Positions 1 through 9,036 of a DNA stretch of 64,000 nucleotides are shown in pieces; positions within the stretch are counted from its first letter, which is position 1; every line of letters begins with the position of its first letter. The notes under the pieces were generated by a model that saw only the letters and a program-made list of their open reading frames with translations, searched no databases and was not told the origin of the DNA. Origin of the DNA: JACQFK01 sp036383955 (GTDB taxonomy: Bacteria; Planctomycetota; MHYJ01; JACPRB01). A program made the translations under genes and the position numbers. Where the stretch lies: assembly GCA_036383955.1 (NCBI GenBank), contig DASVNH010000241.1, forward strand, positions 35,515 through 99,514, in the 5' to 3' direction.

Positions 1-171
1 TGTGGAGATTGTAGCTTTACGCCGCCGCGCCGGACGTCGTCGCAACAACTTCAGCACCTCATTGGTCGTCCCGCAAAGCGGGCAGCGGATCGCGCGGGGA
101 GCCCGATCGTGCCGCAGGGGAAGCCGGGCCTCGCAGGCGCGGCAGAGCACCAGGATCAGATCGCGTCGCAT
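1..171 (-). CDS. zinc-ribbon protein, 3' part beyond the window
   Basis: Reading leftward from an ATG at 171, at least 57 codons stay open to the window edge. The peptide begins MRRDLILVLCRACEARL and has two CxxC knuckles (C10/C13 and C30/C33), the second in the context CPLCGTTNEVL, followed by an Arg-rich stretch. That spacing fits a small zinc ribbon. A purine-rich GGGAGGGACG lies 5-14 bases upstream of the ATG, a good ribosome binding site, so I trust the start. The function cannot be told: it could be the N-terminus of a longer zinc-ribbon membrane or regulatory protein, of which this window has two other examples (at 19849 and 33702). Confidence 0.6.
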   Translation of the reverse strand, partial: MRRDLILVLCRACEARLPLRHDRAPRAIRCPLCGTTNEVLKLLRRRPARRRKATIST

Positions 172-234
172 GGGTCGTCCCTCCCGTCGGTCCTGATCAT
201 CCAAAGCGGTTGGGACGGAAAGGGACGCATGCGA

Positions 235-312
235 AGTGCCAAGCGCCAAGGCGTTCCCCCCCCTCCTCGCCCCCCTGGGGGGGCTGCGGCTCGGGGCTTG
301 GAGCTTGGAGCT
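235..312. repeat. inverted repeat with tandem-word arms and C-run/G-run core
   Basis: The left arm AGTGCCAAGCGCCAAG (235-250) and right arm CTTGGAGCTTGGAGCT (297-312) are complementary at 13 of 16 positions. Each arm is two copies of a word close to GCTCCAA. Between them lies a core with runs of C (about 256-275) then G (277-283) that could form its own hairpin. It abuts the stop codon of the minus-strand gene at 314, so it probably also acts as a transcription terminator. It belongs to a family of similarly built elements in this window (9932, 30577, 36948, 55408, 56831). Confidence 0.55.
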
Positions 313-313
313 C

Positions 314-3300
314 TCAGTCGCCGAGACGGGCGCCGGGCGTGGCGAGCTCGTTGAAGCGGTCGACGGGCTCCTTCGCCGCCCACGCGATGCCGCGCAGCAG
401 CAGCACGCGGAAGAGCGGGTCGTCGAAGGTCCACATGTAGTGGCCGAGGATCGAGACGAAGACGCGGCCCGTCCCGGACGCCTTCGCCCAGATCAGCGGC
501 TGGGGCTGGCCGTCCTCGACGCCCGACGCGAGCACCTCGACGTCCTTCGGATCGCCGACCAGGTTCCAGTAGCTCTCGTCGTGGAAGCGGACCTTGCCGA
601 AGTTGCGCGTGACCGGGTGCTCCCGGAAGCTCAGCTCCAACGGCCCGTGGCGGAACTTCGAGCGCCCGCCCTGCCACGCCAGGCCGATCCGCTTCGCGAA
701 GCCCGCCGGATCCTTGCCGCCGTCGACCGCGTAGTGCGCGTAGACCAGGCCCGCGCCGCGCGCGAGGAGGGCGTCGACATCCTTCTCCCGCTCCGGCGTC
801 CAGGTGCCCTGCTGGTAGAAGACCACGACGTCCGCCGTCTTGAGGTCCTCGGCCGAGGGCCATTCCATCGCCGACGTCACCTTCACGTCCGCCGCGCGCG
901 AGAGCAGCGGGGTCCAGACGGTCCGCCACGCGGGATAGTCGTGCTCGCCCGGGCCGTGATCCTTGCGGCCGGCCACGAGGACGACGTGGATCGGCCGGGT
1001 CGGCGCGGCGGCCGCGCCGGCGAGGACGGCCTTCAGCTCCTCGCGCGGGCGCGGCGGCGGCGGCGTTTCCTTGCCGTACTCGGGCATGCGCGGCCCTTCC
1101 TGCAGGAGGAAGGTCAGGAGGTCGCGCATCCGCTCGGGCCCGAGCGCCTTCGCCATGCCCTCGGGCATGATCGAGATCGAGGCGGGCCGCGCCTTCGCGA
1201 CCTTCTTCTTCGGGAACCGGGTGATCTGGCCTTTCGCGTCGGCGAGCAGGAGGTCGTCGCCCTCCGCGCGCGCGACGCCCGACAGCACCTGGCCGTCGTC
1301 GAGGGCGTAGACCTGCGCGACGTAGTCGGGGTGAATGGCGAAGTTGGGTTCGGCGACGTCCCGCAGCACGGACGCGTAGTCGCGATGGGGGAGGTTCGAG
1401 AGGTCGGGGCCGATCTCGCCGCCGAGGCCGTCGACGCGATGGCACTTGCCGCAGCCCGCGAGGTCGCCGTAGAAGAGGTCGCGGCCCTCCCTCCAGCGGC
1501 CGCCGGCGAGCTCGGGGATCTCGCGCGCGGCGGGGGCGCGCTCGCGCTGGAGCGGCGCCCAGGGCAGGAGGAAGCGGCGGAGGGGCAGGGCGCGCGGCCG
1601 CGGGTCCTCGTTCGTGGAGACGCTGACGCGCAGCTCGCCGGGCGTGGCGATCGTGATCTCCGCGAGGCCGTCGCCGAGCTCGCGGTCGCCGGCGAGGACG
1701 CGGACGTTTTCCTCGGGCAGGACGTAGTCGAGGCGCGCGCCCGGCTGGACCTCGGGGCGGAGGAGGTTCCGGAGATCGAGCCGGGTGCGCAGCGTCAGCT
1801 TGCCCGGGCGCGCGCAGCGGGCCCAGAGCTCGTCGTGGGTCGCGCTGCCCTTCGTGAACGCGCGGGCGACGTCCAGATCCAGGTGCGGCAGCCAGCCGGC
1901 CCAGCGGTCCTCGCCTTCCCAGACCGCCTCGACGCCGCGGAGGTCGTAGCGCAGCTCGGCGTCGGGGAGCGTCAGCGCGTAGCTCGCCGCTTCGGGATGG
2001 GCCGCGGTCGGGAGGATCAGCGTCCGGCCGTCGGCCGTCAGCTGCGCGCTGAGGACCCGCAGCTCGAAGCGCGGCGCGGCGAGCTGGTCCTGCACGACCT
2101 GGTAGCCCGGGCGCACGGATTCGTAGCGGTCGCCCGCCTCGACGTAGCGGCCGAACTCGATCGCGGCGCCGCGCGCCTGGTCGGGCTCGATCGGGCGGTC
2201 GAAGGCGACGCGCACTTCGCGCGGCCCCTGCGCCCAGGCCAGGACCGGCCGCGGCGCGGCGACGGACTGGATCTTGAACAGCTTTCCTTTCCCCTGGGGG
2301 CCGCTGCCCCAGTCGGGTCCGCCGCCGTGCGCCGCGATCACGAGATCGCCCTTCGGCGAAAAGCAGACGTCCGCCGGCAGCGTCGTCATCGACGCGAAGA
2401 GCCGCGACCGCGCGACGTAGCCGGCGGGGGTTTTCACGAGCGACGTCCGATAGATCTTGCCGCGCGAGTAACCGGCGACCCAGGCGTCGCCGCTCTCGTC
2501 GAACGCCAGGCCGCAGGTCGACTGGTGCTGCGGCGCGTAGTCGAAGACGCTCGGCTCGTCGAGAACGTTCGGAAGATGCTTGGGATGTCGGGGCGGAAAC
2601 CCGTAGTGCCGGCCCTTTTGCACGTGCAGCAGCTCGTCGAAGGGATTGCCGTTGGGCAGCCAGGTCGCGCCCTCCTGGTCGGTGGCGAAGAGGTCGCCCT
2701 CGCGGTTGAAGCGGAGGCCGACGGGGAAGCGGATCCCGGTCGCCACGATCTCCCGGCTTGTGAAATCCGGCGACACCCGCAGCACCGTGCCGCGCTCGCC
2801 GTCGAGGCGGTAGTCGGACGTGCCGTCCTTGAGCAGATAGGCGTTCGTGAAGTTCGCGCAGCCCAGGCCGAAATAGACGCTGCCGTCGCGCGGGTCGACG
2901 GCGGCGCCCAGGGCGTCGACGCCGTGCGGCAGCTCCGTCCAGCCCGCGGCGATCACGGTCTCGCGGCCGCCGGGGAGGATCAGCGAGCACTTGCCCTTCG
3001 ACGGCACGATCACGCCGTCGCCGAGGAGCGCCATCCCGATGGGCGCGCGCAGGCGGCCCTTGTTCTCCCAGAACAGCTCGGCCTGGTCCTCGAGGCCGTC
3101 GCCGTCCGTGTCGCGGAGCAGATGGATGTCGCCGTCGTACGCGAGCGCCAGGAGCGCGCCGTCCGGGCGGTACAGGACGTTGTTGATGTTGTTGAGGTCG
3201 ACGGGCAGCGGCCGCGCGGCGTAGCCGGGAGCGAAGACTTTGACCGGCGGCGGCTTCGCCACGCGCTCGAGCCGCTTCGCGCCGGCGGGGAGGCGGGGGA

Positions 3301-4039
3301 GCGGCACCCTCCGCCCCGTGCCGTGCTTCGCGGCGAGGTAGGCGTCGACGGCCCCGCGCTCCGTGTCGCCGAGGGCGCGGCCGTAGACGAGGATCTCGGC
3401 GATCTCGCCCTCGAGGAAGCCGGTGGTCGCGGGCGGACCGCCGAACGCGTAGCGCCGGGCGCCGACGGCCACGACGTCCATCGCGAGGGCCGGGCCCTTG
3501 CGCTCGCGCGACGCCTGGAGCGCGCCGTCGCGGTGGAGCGACGTCGTTCCGGCGGAGACGGTGGCGCAGAGCCGCGCGAGCACGCCGAAGTCGGCGCCGT
3601 CCTTGAGCAGGTTGCGCGCGCCGCCGAAGCCGGCCCCTTCGACGTTGAGGACGTCGAAGCGCTCCGTGCCGGCCGGCCCCAGGTCGAGGGTGAGGCCGCT
3701 GACGAAGTCGTTGGCGCCGTCGGCGTGGAGCGCGAGGAAGGCGGGGAAGGCGCCGCGATTCGAGGTCGGCGCGGCCACGACGAAGAGCGTCAGGGTCTCG
3801 AACGACGCGCGGGGGCCCTTCACGAGGAGATGCTGGCGCGCGCCGTCGAAGCGGACGCCGCCGGCCGCGCGGACGGGCCGGGCCGCTTCATCGGGGGCGA
3901 CCGCGTGACGGCCGCGGCCGGAGGCGTCGGGCCACGCCTCGACGGGCGCGTCGGCCTTGAGGCGCGAGGCGTCGAGCCAGAGCTCGAGGCCGTCGCGCAC
4001 GGGGAGCTCGGCCTGGACGAGCAAGAGGAGCAGGATCAT
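314..4039 (-). CDS. LamG / beta-propeller / cytochrome c / ThuA four-module secreted protein
   Basis: A predicted exported redox protein of 1241 aa. After a very short leader (MILLLLLVQAE) there is a LamG/concanavalin-like module (about 20-230), a PVC-type propeller of the membrane-bound glucose-dehydrogenase kind (about 250-640, with DTDGDGLED), a spacer region, a class I heme c site CGKCH near residue 862 inside the usual GRDLFYG...GEIGPDLSNL context, and a C-terminal ThuA-like domain (about 1010-1235; HVVLVAGRKDHG, VVFYQQGTW, GRVFVSILGHYMWTF). ThuA-like folds are class I glutamine-amidotransferase relatives found in sugar-utilisation loci. The gene starts 7 bases after galM ends, so the two form an operon. 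The substrate is unknown; a sugar or uronate oxidation role is inferred from the neighbours. Confidence 0.85.
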   Translation of the reverse strand: MILLLLLVQAELPVRDGLELWLDASRLKADAPVEAWPDASGRGRHAVAPDEAARPVRAAGGVRFDGARQHLLVKGPRASFETLTLFVVAAPTSNRGAFPAFLALHADGANDFVSGLTLDLGPAGTERFDVLNVEGAGFGGARNLLKDGADFGVLARLCATVSAGTTSLHRDGALQASRERKGPALAMDVVAVGARRYAFGGPPATTGFLEGEIAEILVYGRALGDTERGAVDAYLAAKHGTGRRVPLPRLPAGAKRLERVAKPPPVKVFAPGYAARPLPVDLNNINNVLYRPDGALLALAYDGDIHLLRDTDGDGLEDQAELFWENKGRLRAPIGMALLGDGVIVPSKGKCSLILPGGRETVIAAGWTELPHGVDALGAAVDPRDGSVYFGLGCANFTNAYLLKDGTSDYRLDGERGTVLRVSPDFTSREIVATGIRFPVGLRFNREGDLFATDQEGATWLPNGNPFDELLHVQKGRHYGFPPRHPKHLPNVLDEPSVFDYAPQHQSTCGLAFDESGDAWVAGYSRGKIYRTSLVKTPAGYVARSRLFASMTTLPADVCFSPKGDLVIAAHGGGPDWGSGPQGKGKLFKIQSVAAPRPVLAWAQGPREVRVAFDRPIEPDQARGAAIEFGRYVEAGDRYESVRPGYQVVQDQLAAPRFELRVLSAQLTADGRTLILPTAAHPEAASYALTLPDAELRYDLRGVEAVWEGEDRWAGWLPHLDLDVARAFTKGSATHDELWARCARPGKLTLRTRLDLRNLLRPEVQPGARLDYVLPEENVRVLAGDRELGDGLAEITIATPGELRVSVSTNEDPRPRALPLRRFLLPWAPLQRERAPAAREIPELAGGRWREGRDLFYGDLAGCGKCHRVDGLGGEIGPDLSNLPHRDYASVLRDVAEPNFAIHPDYVAQVYALDDGQVLSGVARAEGDDLLLADAKGQITRFPKKKVAKARPASISIMPEGMAKALGPERMRDLLTFLLQEGPRMPEYGKETPPPPRPREELKAVLAGAAAAPTRPIHVVLVAGRKDHGPGEHDYPAWRTVWTPLLSRAADVKVTSAMEWPSAEDLKTADVVVFYQQGTWTPEREKDVDALLARGAGLVYAHYAVDGGKDPAGFAKRIGLAWQGGRSKFRHGPLELSFREHPVTRNFGKVRFHDESYWNLVGDPKDVEVLASGVEDGQPQPLIWAKASGTGRVFVSILGHYMWTFDDPLFRVLLLRGIAWAAKEPVDRFNELATPGARLGD

Positions 4040-4046
4040 CGCACCC

Positions 4047-5024
4047 TCACGAGGAGAAGCGGTGGACCATCACGTGGCGATACGTCTCGCCCGGGCGGAG
4101 CACGGGGGAAATCCAGCCCGGGCGGTTCACGGCGTCGGGGAACTTCTGGGTCTCGAGGCAGAGGCCCGCGTGCTTCGGATAGGTCGCGCCGGCTTTGCCC
4201 TTCGACGTCCCGTCGAGGAAGTTCCCGCTGTAGAACTGGATCCCCGGCTCGCTGGACCGGAGCTCGAGGGCGCGGCCCGACGCCGGATCCTCGAGGCGCG
4301 CGACGCCGCGGAACGCGAAGTTGTGGTCGTAGCCGCCCGGCACCTTCGCGAGATCGTCGCCGACGCGCTTGGGACGTCGGAAATCGAACGGCGTCCCCGC
4401 GACCGGGGCGATCTCGCCGGTCGGGATGAGGCCGGCGTCGACCGGGGTGTAGGCGTCGGCGTCGATCGTGAGGACGTGGTCGAGGATCGTCCCGCGGCCG
4501 GCGAGGTTCCAGTAGGTGTGGTGGGCGAGGTTGACGAGGGTGGGGGCGTCGGTGGTCGCCGTCATCTCGACGCGGAACTCGCCCGCCGGCGTGAGCGCGT
4601 ACTCGACGGCGGCGCGCACGGCGCCGGGATAGCCTTCCTCGCCGTCGGGGCTGACGCGGGTGAAGCGCACGCGCGTGCCGTCGGCCTCGGCGTCCCAGAC
4701 GCGGCGGTCGAAGCCGCGGACGCCGCCGTGGAGATGGTGGGGGCCGTTGTTGAGGGAGACCTGGTGGCCGCGGCCGTCGATCGAGAACCTCCCCGCGGCG
4801 ATCCGGTTGGCGCAGCGGCCCGCCACGCAGCCGAAGTAGGGGTGGCCCGCGACGTAGCCGGCGAGGTCGGGGAGGCCGAGGGCGACGTCCGTCCCGTCCG
4901 GCAGGCGCAGCTCGGTGACGATGGCGCCGTAGGACATCGCCCGGAGCGTGAGGCCGCCGCTGGCGAGCGTGAAGAGGCGGACGGGGACGCCTTCGACCTC
5001 TCCCAGCGCGGCGGTGTTGGTCAC
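4047..5024 (-). CDS. galM: aldose 1-epimerase (galactose mutarotase)
   Basis: 325 aa, close to the usual 330-350 aa of the family. It interconverts alpha and beta anomers of aldoses such as galactose and glucose. Seen in the sequence: GAIVTELRLPDG near the N-terminus, the arginine of CANRIAAGRF, the catalytic-His region NGPHHLHGG and the second histidine region LVNLAHHTYWNLAG, plus a C-terminal LCLETQKFPDAVN containing the family's general-base Glu. The start is GTG, chosen because a TAAGAT box lies exactly 6 bases upstream, the spacing seen at many other genes here. It heads a two-gene operon with the heme/ThuA protein. Confidence 0.95.
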   Translation of the reverse strand: MTNTAALGEVEGVPVRLFTLASGGLTLRAMSYGAIVTELRLPDGTDVALGLPDLAGYVAGHPYFGCVAGRCANRIAAGRFSIDGRGHQVSLNNGPHHLHGGVRGFDRRVWDAEADGTRVRFTRVSPDGEEGYPGAVRAAVEYALTPAGEFRVEMTATTDAPTLVNLAHHTYWNLAGRGTILDHVLTIDADAYTPVDAGLIPTGEIAPVAGTPFDFRRPKRVGDDLAKVPGGYDHNFAFRGVARLEDPASGRALELRSSEPGIQFYSGNFLDGTSKGKAGATYPKHAGLCLETQKFPDAVNRPGWISPVLRPGETYRHVMVHRFSS

Positions 5025-5030
5025 GCGGAC

Positions 5031-5036
5031 ATCTTA
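5031..5036 (-). promoter_or_regulatory. -10-like TAAGAT box giving a leaderless galM transcript
   Basis: On the minus strand TAAGAT (4 of 6 to TATAAT) is followed by 6 bases and then the GTG start codon of galM. A transcript from this box would start at or next to the first base of the start codon. No Shine-Dalgarno sequence is present. No convincing -35 is visible. One of about a dozen such cases in the window. Confidence 0.4.
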
Positions 5037-5047
5037 TGCGCGCGGCG

Positions 5048-5072
5048 GAGAAAAGTGCCTGGCACATTTCTC
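5048..5072. repeat. 25-base dyad GAGAAAAGTGCC-T-GGCACATTTCTC between divergent genes
   Basis: Twelve-base arms pair at 11 positions around a single central T. It sits in the gap between galM (minus) and the DUF1549/DUF1553 gene (plus), beside an AT-rich patch (5076-5105) unlike the surrounding GC-rich DNA. It could be an operator, a short dispersed repeat or an RNA hairpin; nothing here decides which. Confidence 0.4.
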
Positions 5073-5191
5073 GTAGTTATTTAAGAATGTTTACTAATTC
5101 GGTGTAACAAGGGGCGGGAGCGGCGTACTATAGAAGCGAGCGGGAGAATTAGCCCCCGAAAGGGCCGCTCGCGGAGGACAACTAGAGAGTG

Positions 5192-7498
5192 ATGCTGGTC
5201 GCCGCGCTCGTCCTGGCCGTCGCGCAAGAGAAGCCTTCGCCCGAGGCCCTCGAGTTCTTCGAGAAGAAGATCCGGCCGGTCCTCGTCGAGCGCTGCTATT
5301 CCTGCCACAGCGCCGAGGCGAAGAAGCTCAAGGGCGCGCTGCGGGTGGACAGCCGGGCCGACATCCTTCAGGGCGGCGACACCGGGCCGTCGGCCGTCCC
5401 CGGCGATCCCGAGAAGAGCCTCCTCATCAAGGCGCTCCGCTACACCGACCCCGACCTCCAGATGCCGCCGAAGGAGAAGCTGCCGGCGGCGGTCGTCGAC
5501 GACTTCGCCCGCTGGATCGTGATGGGCCTGCCCTGGCCCGGCGGCGGCGACGCGGCCAAGCCGGCCAAGCGCGAGGGGATGGAGATCCGCGCGGAGGACC
5601 GGGCCTACTGGGCGTACCGGCCCGTGAACCGGCCTGTCGTGCCCGCCGGCGCGCATCCCGTCGACGCCCTCCTGCTCGCGAAGCTCCGCGACAAGGGCCT
5701 GAGCCTCTCGCGCCCGGCGTCGCGCGAGGTCCTGATCCGCCGGGCGGCCTACGACCTCACCGGCCTGCCGCCGAGCGCGGAGGAGGTCGACGCCTTCCTC
5801 AAGGACCCCGCGCCCGACGCCTACGAGAAGCTGCTCGAGCGGCTCCTGGCGAGCCCGCGCTACGGCGAGAAGTGGGGGCGGCACTGGCTCGACCTCGTCC
5901 GCTTCGCGGAGACCAACGGCTACGAGCGCGACGGCGACAAGCCCAACGCCTGGCGCTACCGCGACTACGTGATCCGCGCCTTCAACGAGGACAAGCCGTA
6001 CGACCTCTTCCTCAAGGAGCAGCTCGCCGGCGACGAGATGGAGCCGCGGACGTCCGACGCGATCATCGCCACCGGCTACTACCGCCTCGGGCTCGTCGAC
6101 GACGAGCCCGCCGACCGCGACCAGGCGAAATTCGACGGCCTGGACGGCTACGTTTCGACGACGTCCCAGGTCATGCTCGGCCTGACGATCGGCTGCGCCC
6201 GCTGCCACGACCACAAGAAGGACCCGATCCCGCAGACGGACTACTACCGCTTCCTGGCGTTCTTCCACGGCGTCAATCCGACGGCGCGCGACGGCCCCGG
6301 CGCCGAGACCGTCCTGGCGCGCGACGAGGCCGGCCACAAGGCCTTCGAGGAGAAGCTGCGGCCCCTCGAGGAGGAGCTGAAGCGGAAGCCGGACGAGCCC
6401 CGCCGCAAGGCGCTGCAGAAGGCGATCGAGGACCTCAAGAAGTCGCCGCCGAAGGACGAGAAGGCCCTGAGCGTGGCGGAGACCGGGCGCCCCCCCGACA
6501 CCTTCCTGCTCCGCCGCGGCAATCCGCGCGTCGAGGGCGAAAAGGTCGAGCCGGGCTTTCCCGTGGTCCTCGGCTTCCCCGACCCCGACCTCTCCAAGAC
6601 GAAGAAGGGCCAGAGCAGCGGACGTCGCACCGTCCTCGCCGAGTGGATCGCGAACCCCGCCAACCCGCTGACCTCGCGGGTCATGGCCAACCGCCTCTGG
6701 CAGCACCACTTCGGCCGCGCGATCGTCCCGACGTCCAGCGACTTCGGCCGCCTGGGCGAGGCGCCGACCCATCCGGAGCTTCTCGACTGGCTGGCCTCGG
6801 AGCTCGTCGCGCGCCGCTGGAAGCTCAAGGACATGCACCGGCTGCTCATGACGTCGAACGCCTACCGCGCCGCTTCGGCGGACGACCGCTCCGCCCTCGC
6901 GAAGGACCCGGCGAACGAGCTGTTCTGGCGCTATCCCATGCGGCGCCTGACGGCCGAGGAGCTCCGCGACTCGATCCTCGCGGTCAACGGCACGCTCAAC
7001 CTGAAGGCGGGCGGGCCGAGCGTCTTCCCGCCCCTGCCGAAGGAGGTGCTGGCGACGTCCTCCACCCCCAAGAGCGCGTGGGGGAAGTCGACGCCCGAGG
7101 AAGCCGCGCGCCGCAGCGTCTACATCAAGGTCAAGCGCTCGCTGCTCGTGCCGCTGCTGGCGGCCCACGACTTCGCCGACACGGACTCCAGCTGCGCGGT
7201 GCGCTTCGCCACGACGGTGCCCACGCAGGCCCTGACGCTGCTCAACAGCGAGTTCATGAACGAGCAGGCCGCGCTCTTCGCCCGGAAGCTGGAGCGGGAG
7301 GCGCCGGGGGACGTCGACGCCCAGATCCGCCTCGCCCTGCGCTCGGTGACGCAGCGGCCGGCTTCGGCGAAGGAAGTCGCGCGGGGCCGGGCGCTGATCG
7401 ACGCCCTGCGCGGGCAGGACGGCCTGGACGCGGGGCGGGCGCTGACGGGCTTCTGCCTGATGGCGTTGAACCTGAACGAATTCGTTTATTTGGATTGA
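5192..7498 (+). CDS. PSCyt1 / DUF1549 / DUF1553 planctomycete cytochrome protein
   Basis: 768 aa from ATG 5192; a GTG directly before it (5189) is a possible start. After the short leader MLVAALVLAVAQEKPS comes the PSCyt1 heme c motif CYSCH (about residue 35), then DUF1549 (about 145-340; LTGLPPSAEEVDAFL, YGEKWGRHWLDLVRFAETNGYERD) with the second conserved CARCHDHK near 335, and DUF1553 (about 460-750; NPLTSRVMANRLWQHHFGR, PTHPELLDWLASELV). The family is amplified in Planctomycetota and nearly always followed by a DUF1501 gene, as here 5 bases later. It is thought to act in extracytoplasmic redox or polysaccharide breakdown; the exact reaction is not known. GGAGGA lies 13 bases upstream of the GTG. 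Confidence 0.93.
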   Translation: MLVAALVLAVAQEKPSPEALEFFEKKIRPVLVERCYSCHSAEAKKLKGALRVDSRADILQGGDTGPSAVPGDPEKSLLIKALRYTDPDLQMPPKEKLPAAVVDDFARWIVMGLPWPGGGDAAKPAKREGMEIRAEDRAYWAYRPVNRPVVPAGAHPVDALLLAKLRDKGLSLSRPASREVLIRRAAYDLTGLPPSAEEVDAFLKDPAPDAYEKLLERLLASPRYGEKWGRHWLDLVRFAETNGYERDGDKPNAWRYRDYVIRAFNEDKPYDLFLKEQLAGDEMEPRTSDAIIATGYYRLGLVDDEPADRDQAKFDGLDGYVSTTSQVMLGLTIGCARCHDHKKDPIPQTDYYRFLAFFHGVNPTARDGPGAETVLARDEAGHKAFEEKLRPLEEELKRKPDEPRRKALQKAIEDLKKSPPKDEKALSVAETGRPPDTFLLRRGNPRVEGEKVEPGFPVVLGFPDPDLSKTKKGQSSGRRTVLAEWIANPANPLTSRVMANRLWQHHFGRAIVPTSSDFGRLGEAPTHPELLDWLASELVARRWKLKDMHRLLMTSNAYRAASADDRSALAKDPANELFWRYPMRRLTAEELRDSILAVNGTLNLKAGGPSVFPPLPKEVLATSSTPKSAWGKSTPEEAARRSVYIKVKRSLLVPLLAAHDFADTDSSCAVRFATTVPTQALTLLNSEFMNEQAALFARKLEREAPGDVDAQIRLALRSVTQRPASAKEVARGRALIDALRGQDGLDAGRALTGFCLMALNLNEFVYLD

Positions 7499-7503
7499 GA
7501 GTT

Positions 7504-8952
7504 ATGAGCTTTTGCGGACGCACGCGGCGCGAGTTCCTCTGGCAGGCGGGCGGCGGCTTCGGGGCCGCGGCGCTGTCGAGCCTGCTCGGCGACGACTTCT
7601 TCGCGTCCCAGGCGCTGGCGGCGGACGGGCAGTCGGCGTACACGAGCCCGCTGGCGCCGAAGAAGCCGCACTTCAAGGCCAAGGCCAAGAGCGTGATCTT
7701 CCTCTTCATGTACGGCGGCCCCAGCCAGGTGGACACGTTCGACTACAAGCCCGAGCTCTATCCGCTGGACGGGAAGACGATCCCGGTGAAGACGTTCGGG
7801 CGCGGCGGGAAGAAGAACGAAGGGCGCGTGGTCGGCCCCAAGTGGGCCTTCAAGCCCTACGGGAAGTGCGGCAAGCTCGTGTCCGACCTCTTCCCCCACG
7901 TGGGCACCTGCGTCGACGACATCGCCTTCCTGCATTCGATGACGGCCGACTCCCCGATCCACGGCTCGGCCATGCTGATGATGAACAGCGGCCGCGTGCT
8001 GAGCGGCCATCCCTGCATGGGCTCCTGGGTCAACTACGGCCTCGGCACCGTGAACCAGAACCTGCCGGGCTTCGTCGTCATGCTCGACGAGAAGGGCGGT
8101 CCCATCAGCGGCGCCAAGAACTGGTCGAGCGGCTACATGCCCGCCTCGTACCAGGGCGTCGTGCTGCGCCCCACCGGCCAGCCCATCCTCGACCTGGAGC
8201 GGCCGGCGGGGATGACCGAGCCGGCGCAACGGAGGATCCTCGACGCCCTCAAGGACTTCAACCAGGAGCACGAGGCGACGCGCTCCAGCAACTCCAACCT
8301 CCAGGCGCGCATCGCCAGCTACGAGCTCGCCTTCAACATGCAGAAGCACGCGCCGGAGGCCGTCGACCTCTCCAAGGAGCCCGACCACATCCGCGAGCTC
8401 TACGGGCTGAACGAGAAGCGCACGGAGGACTTCGGGAAGAAGTGCCTGATGGCGCGACGGCTGGTGGAGCGGGGCGTGCGCTTCATCCAGCTCTACTCGG
8501 GCGGCGCGCACAACGACGACAACTGGGACGCCCACAGCGACATGGTGAAGAACCACACCTTCCACGCCGGGAACACGGACAAGCCGATCGCCGGCCTGCT
8601 CAAGGACCTGAAGCAGCGCGGGCTGCTCGACGAGACGCTGGTCGTCTGGGGCGGCGAGTTCGGCCGCCAGCCCACCGCCGAATACGCGCAGGGCACGGGC
8701 CGCGACCACAATTCCTACGGCTTCACGATGTGGGTCGCGGGCGGCGGCATCAAGGGCGGCATCAGCGTGGGCAAGACCGACGAGCTGGGCAGCGCGGCCA
8801 TCGAGGACCGCTTCCACGTGAAGCACCTCCACGCGACCATCCTCCACCAGCTCGGCCTCGATCCCGAGAAGCTCTCGTTCTTCTTCAGCGGGCTCGATCA
8901 GAAGCTCGTCGGCGTCGAAGGGGCGGAGCCCATCCACAAAATCATCGCGTGA
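7504..8952 (+). CDS. DUF1501 protein, Tat-exported
   Basis: 482 aa. The N-terminus MSFCGRTRREFLWQAGGGFG carries a twin-arginine motif (RREFLW) and hydrophobic segment ending near ALAADGQS, so it is a Tat substrate folded before export. DUF1501 proteins have a sulfatase/alkaline-phosphatase-like fold; conserved stretches include FLFMYGGPSQVDTFDYKP, IHGSAMLMMNSG, VRFIQLYSGGAHNDDNWDAH and WGGEFGRQPTAE followed by GRDHNSYGFT. It lies 5 bases after its DUF1549/DUF1553 partner, so they are co-transcribed and presumably act together outside the cytoplasm. I place the start at the ATG directly before the Tat motif although the frame stays open far upstream. Confidence 0.93.
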   Translation: MSFCGRTRREFLWQAGGGFGAAALSSLLGDDFFASQALAADGQSAYTSPLAPKKPHFKAKAKSVIFLFMYGGPSQVDTFDYKPELYPLDGKTIPVKTFGRGGKKNEGRVVGPKWAFKPYGKCGKLVSDLFPHVGTCVDDIAFLHSMTADSPIHGSAMLMMNSGRVLSGHPCMGSWVNYGLGTVNQNLPGFVVMLDEKGGPISGAKNWSSGYMPASYQGVVLRPTGQPILDLERPAGMTEPAQRRILDALKDFNQEHEATRSSNSNLQARIASYELAFNMQKHAPEAVDLSKEPDHIRELYGLNEKRTEDFGKKCLMARRLVERGVRFIQLYSGGAHNDDNWDAHSDMVKNHTFHAGNTDKPIAGLLKDLKQRGLLDETLVVWGGEFGRQPTAEYAQGTGRDHNSYGFTMWVAGGGIKGGISVGKTDELGSAAIEDRFHVKHLHATILHQLGLDPEKLSFFFSGLDQKLVGVEGAEPIHKIIA

Positions 8953-9036
8953 TGAGCCGCGGAGCCACCGGGACGCCTCTGGTGGGTCGGGTCTCTGCGG
9001 CTCTGTGTCTCTGTGGCCAATAAGGGGTAAGGAAAC
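8953..9036. other. intergenic spacer with a degenerate CTCTGTG-word repeat
   Basis: The 84 bases hold a half-element of the CACAGAGA word family: CTCTGTGTCTCTGTGGCC at 9001-9018, and a weak inverted partner GAGCCGCGGAGCCAC at 8954-8968. The strong copy of the same words is at 30577-30694. The last part (TAAGGAAAC) is the ribosome binding site of the next gene. Confidence 0.35.

Noticed and set aside
2..196. Arg-rich open frame on the plus strand at the left edge
   Set aside because: Mirrors the minus-strand zinc-ribbon gene and has no ribosome binding site or recognisable domain.
236..4429. Very long open frame opposite the LamG/propeller/ThuA gene
   Set aside because: Composition is a typical GC-rich antisense shadow (Arg/Ala/Val-rich, no domain), and the minus strand carries a well-supported protein.
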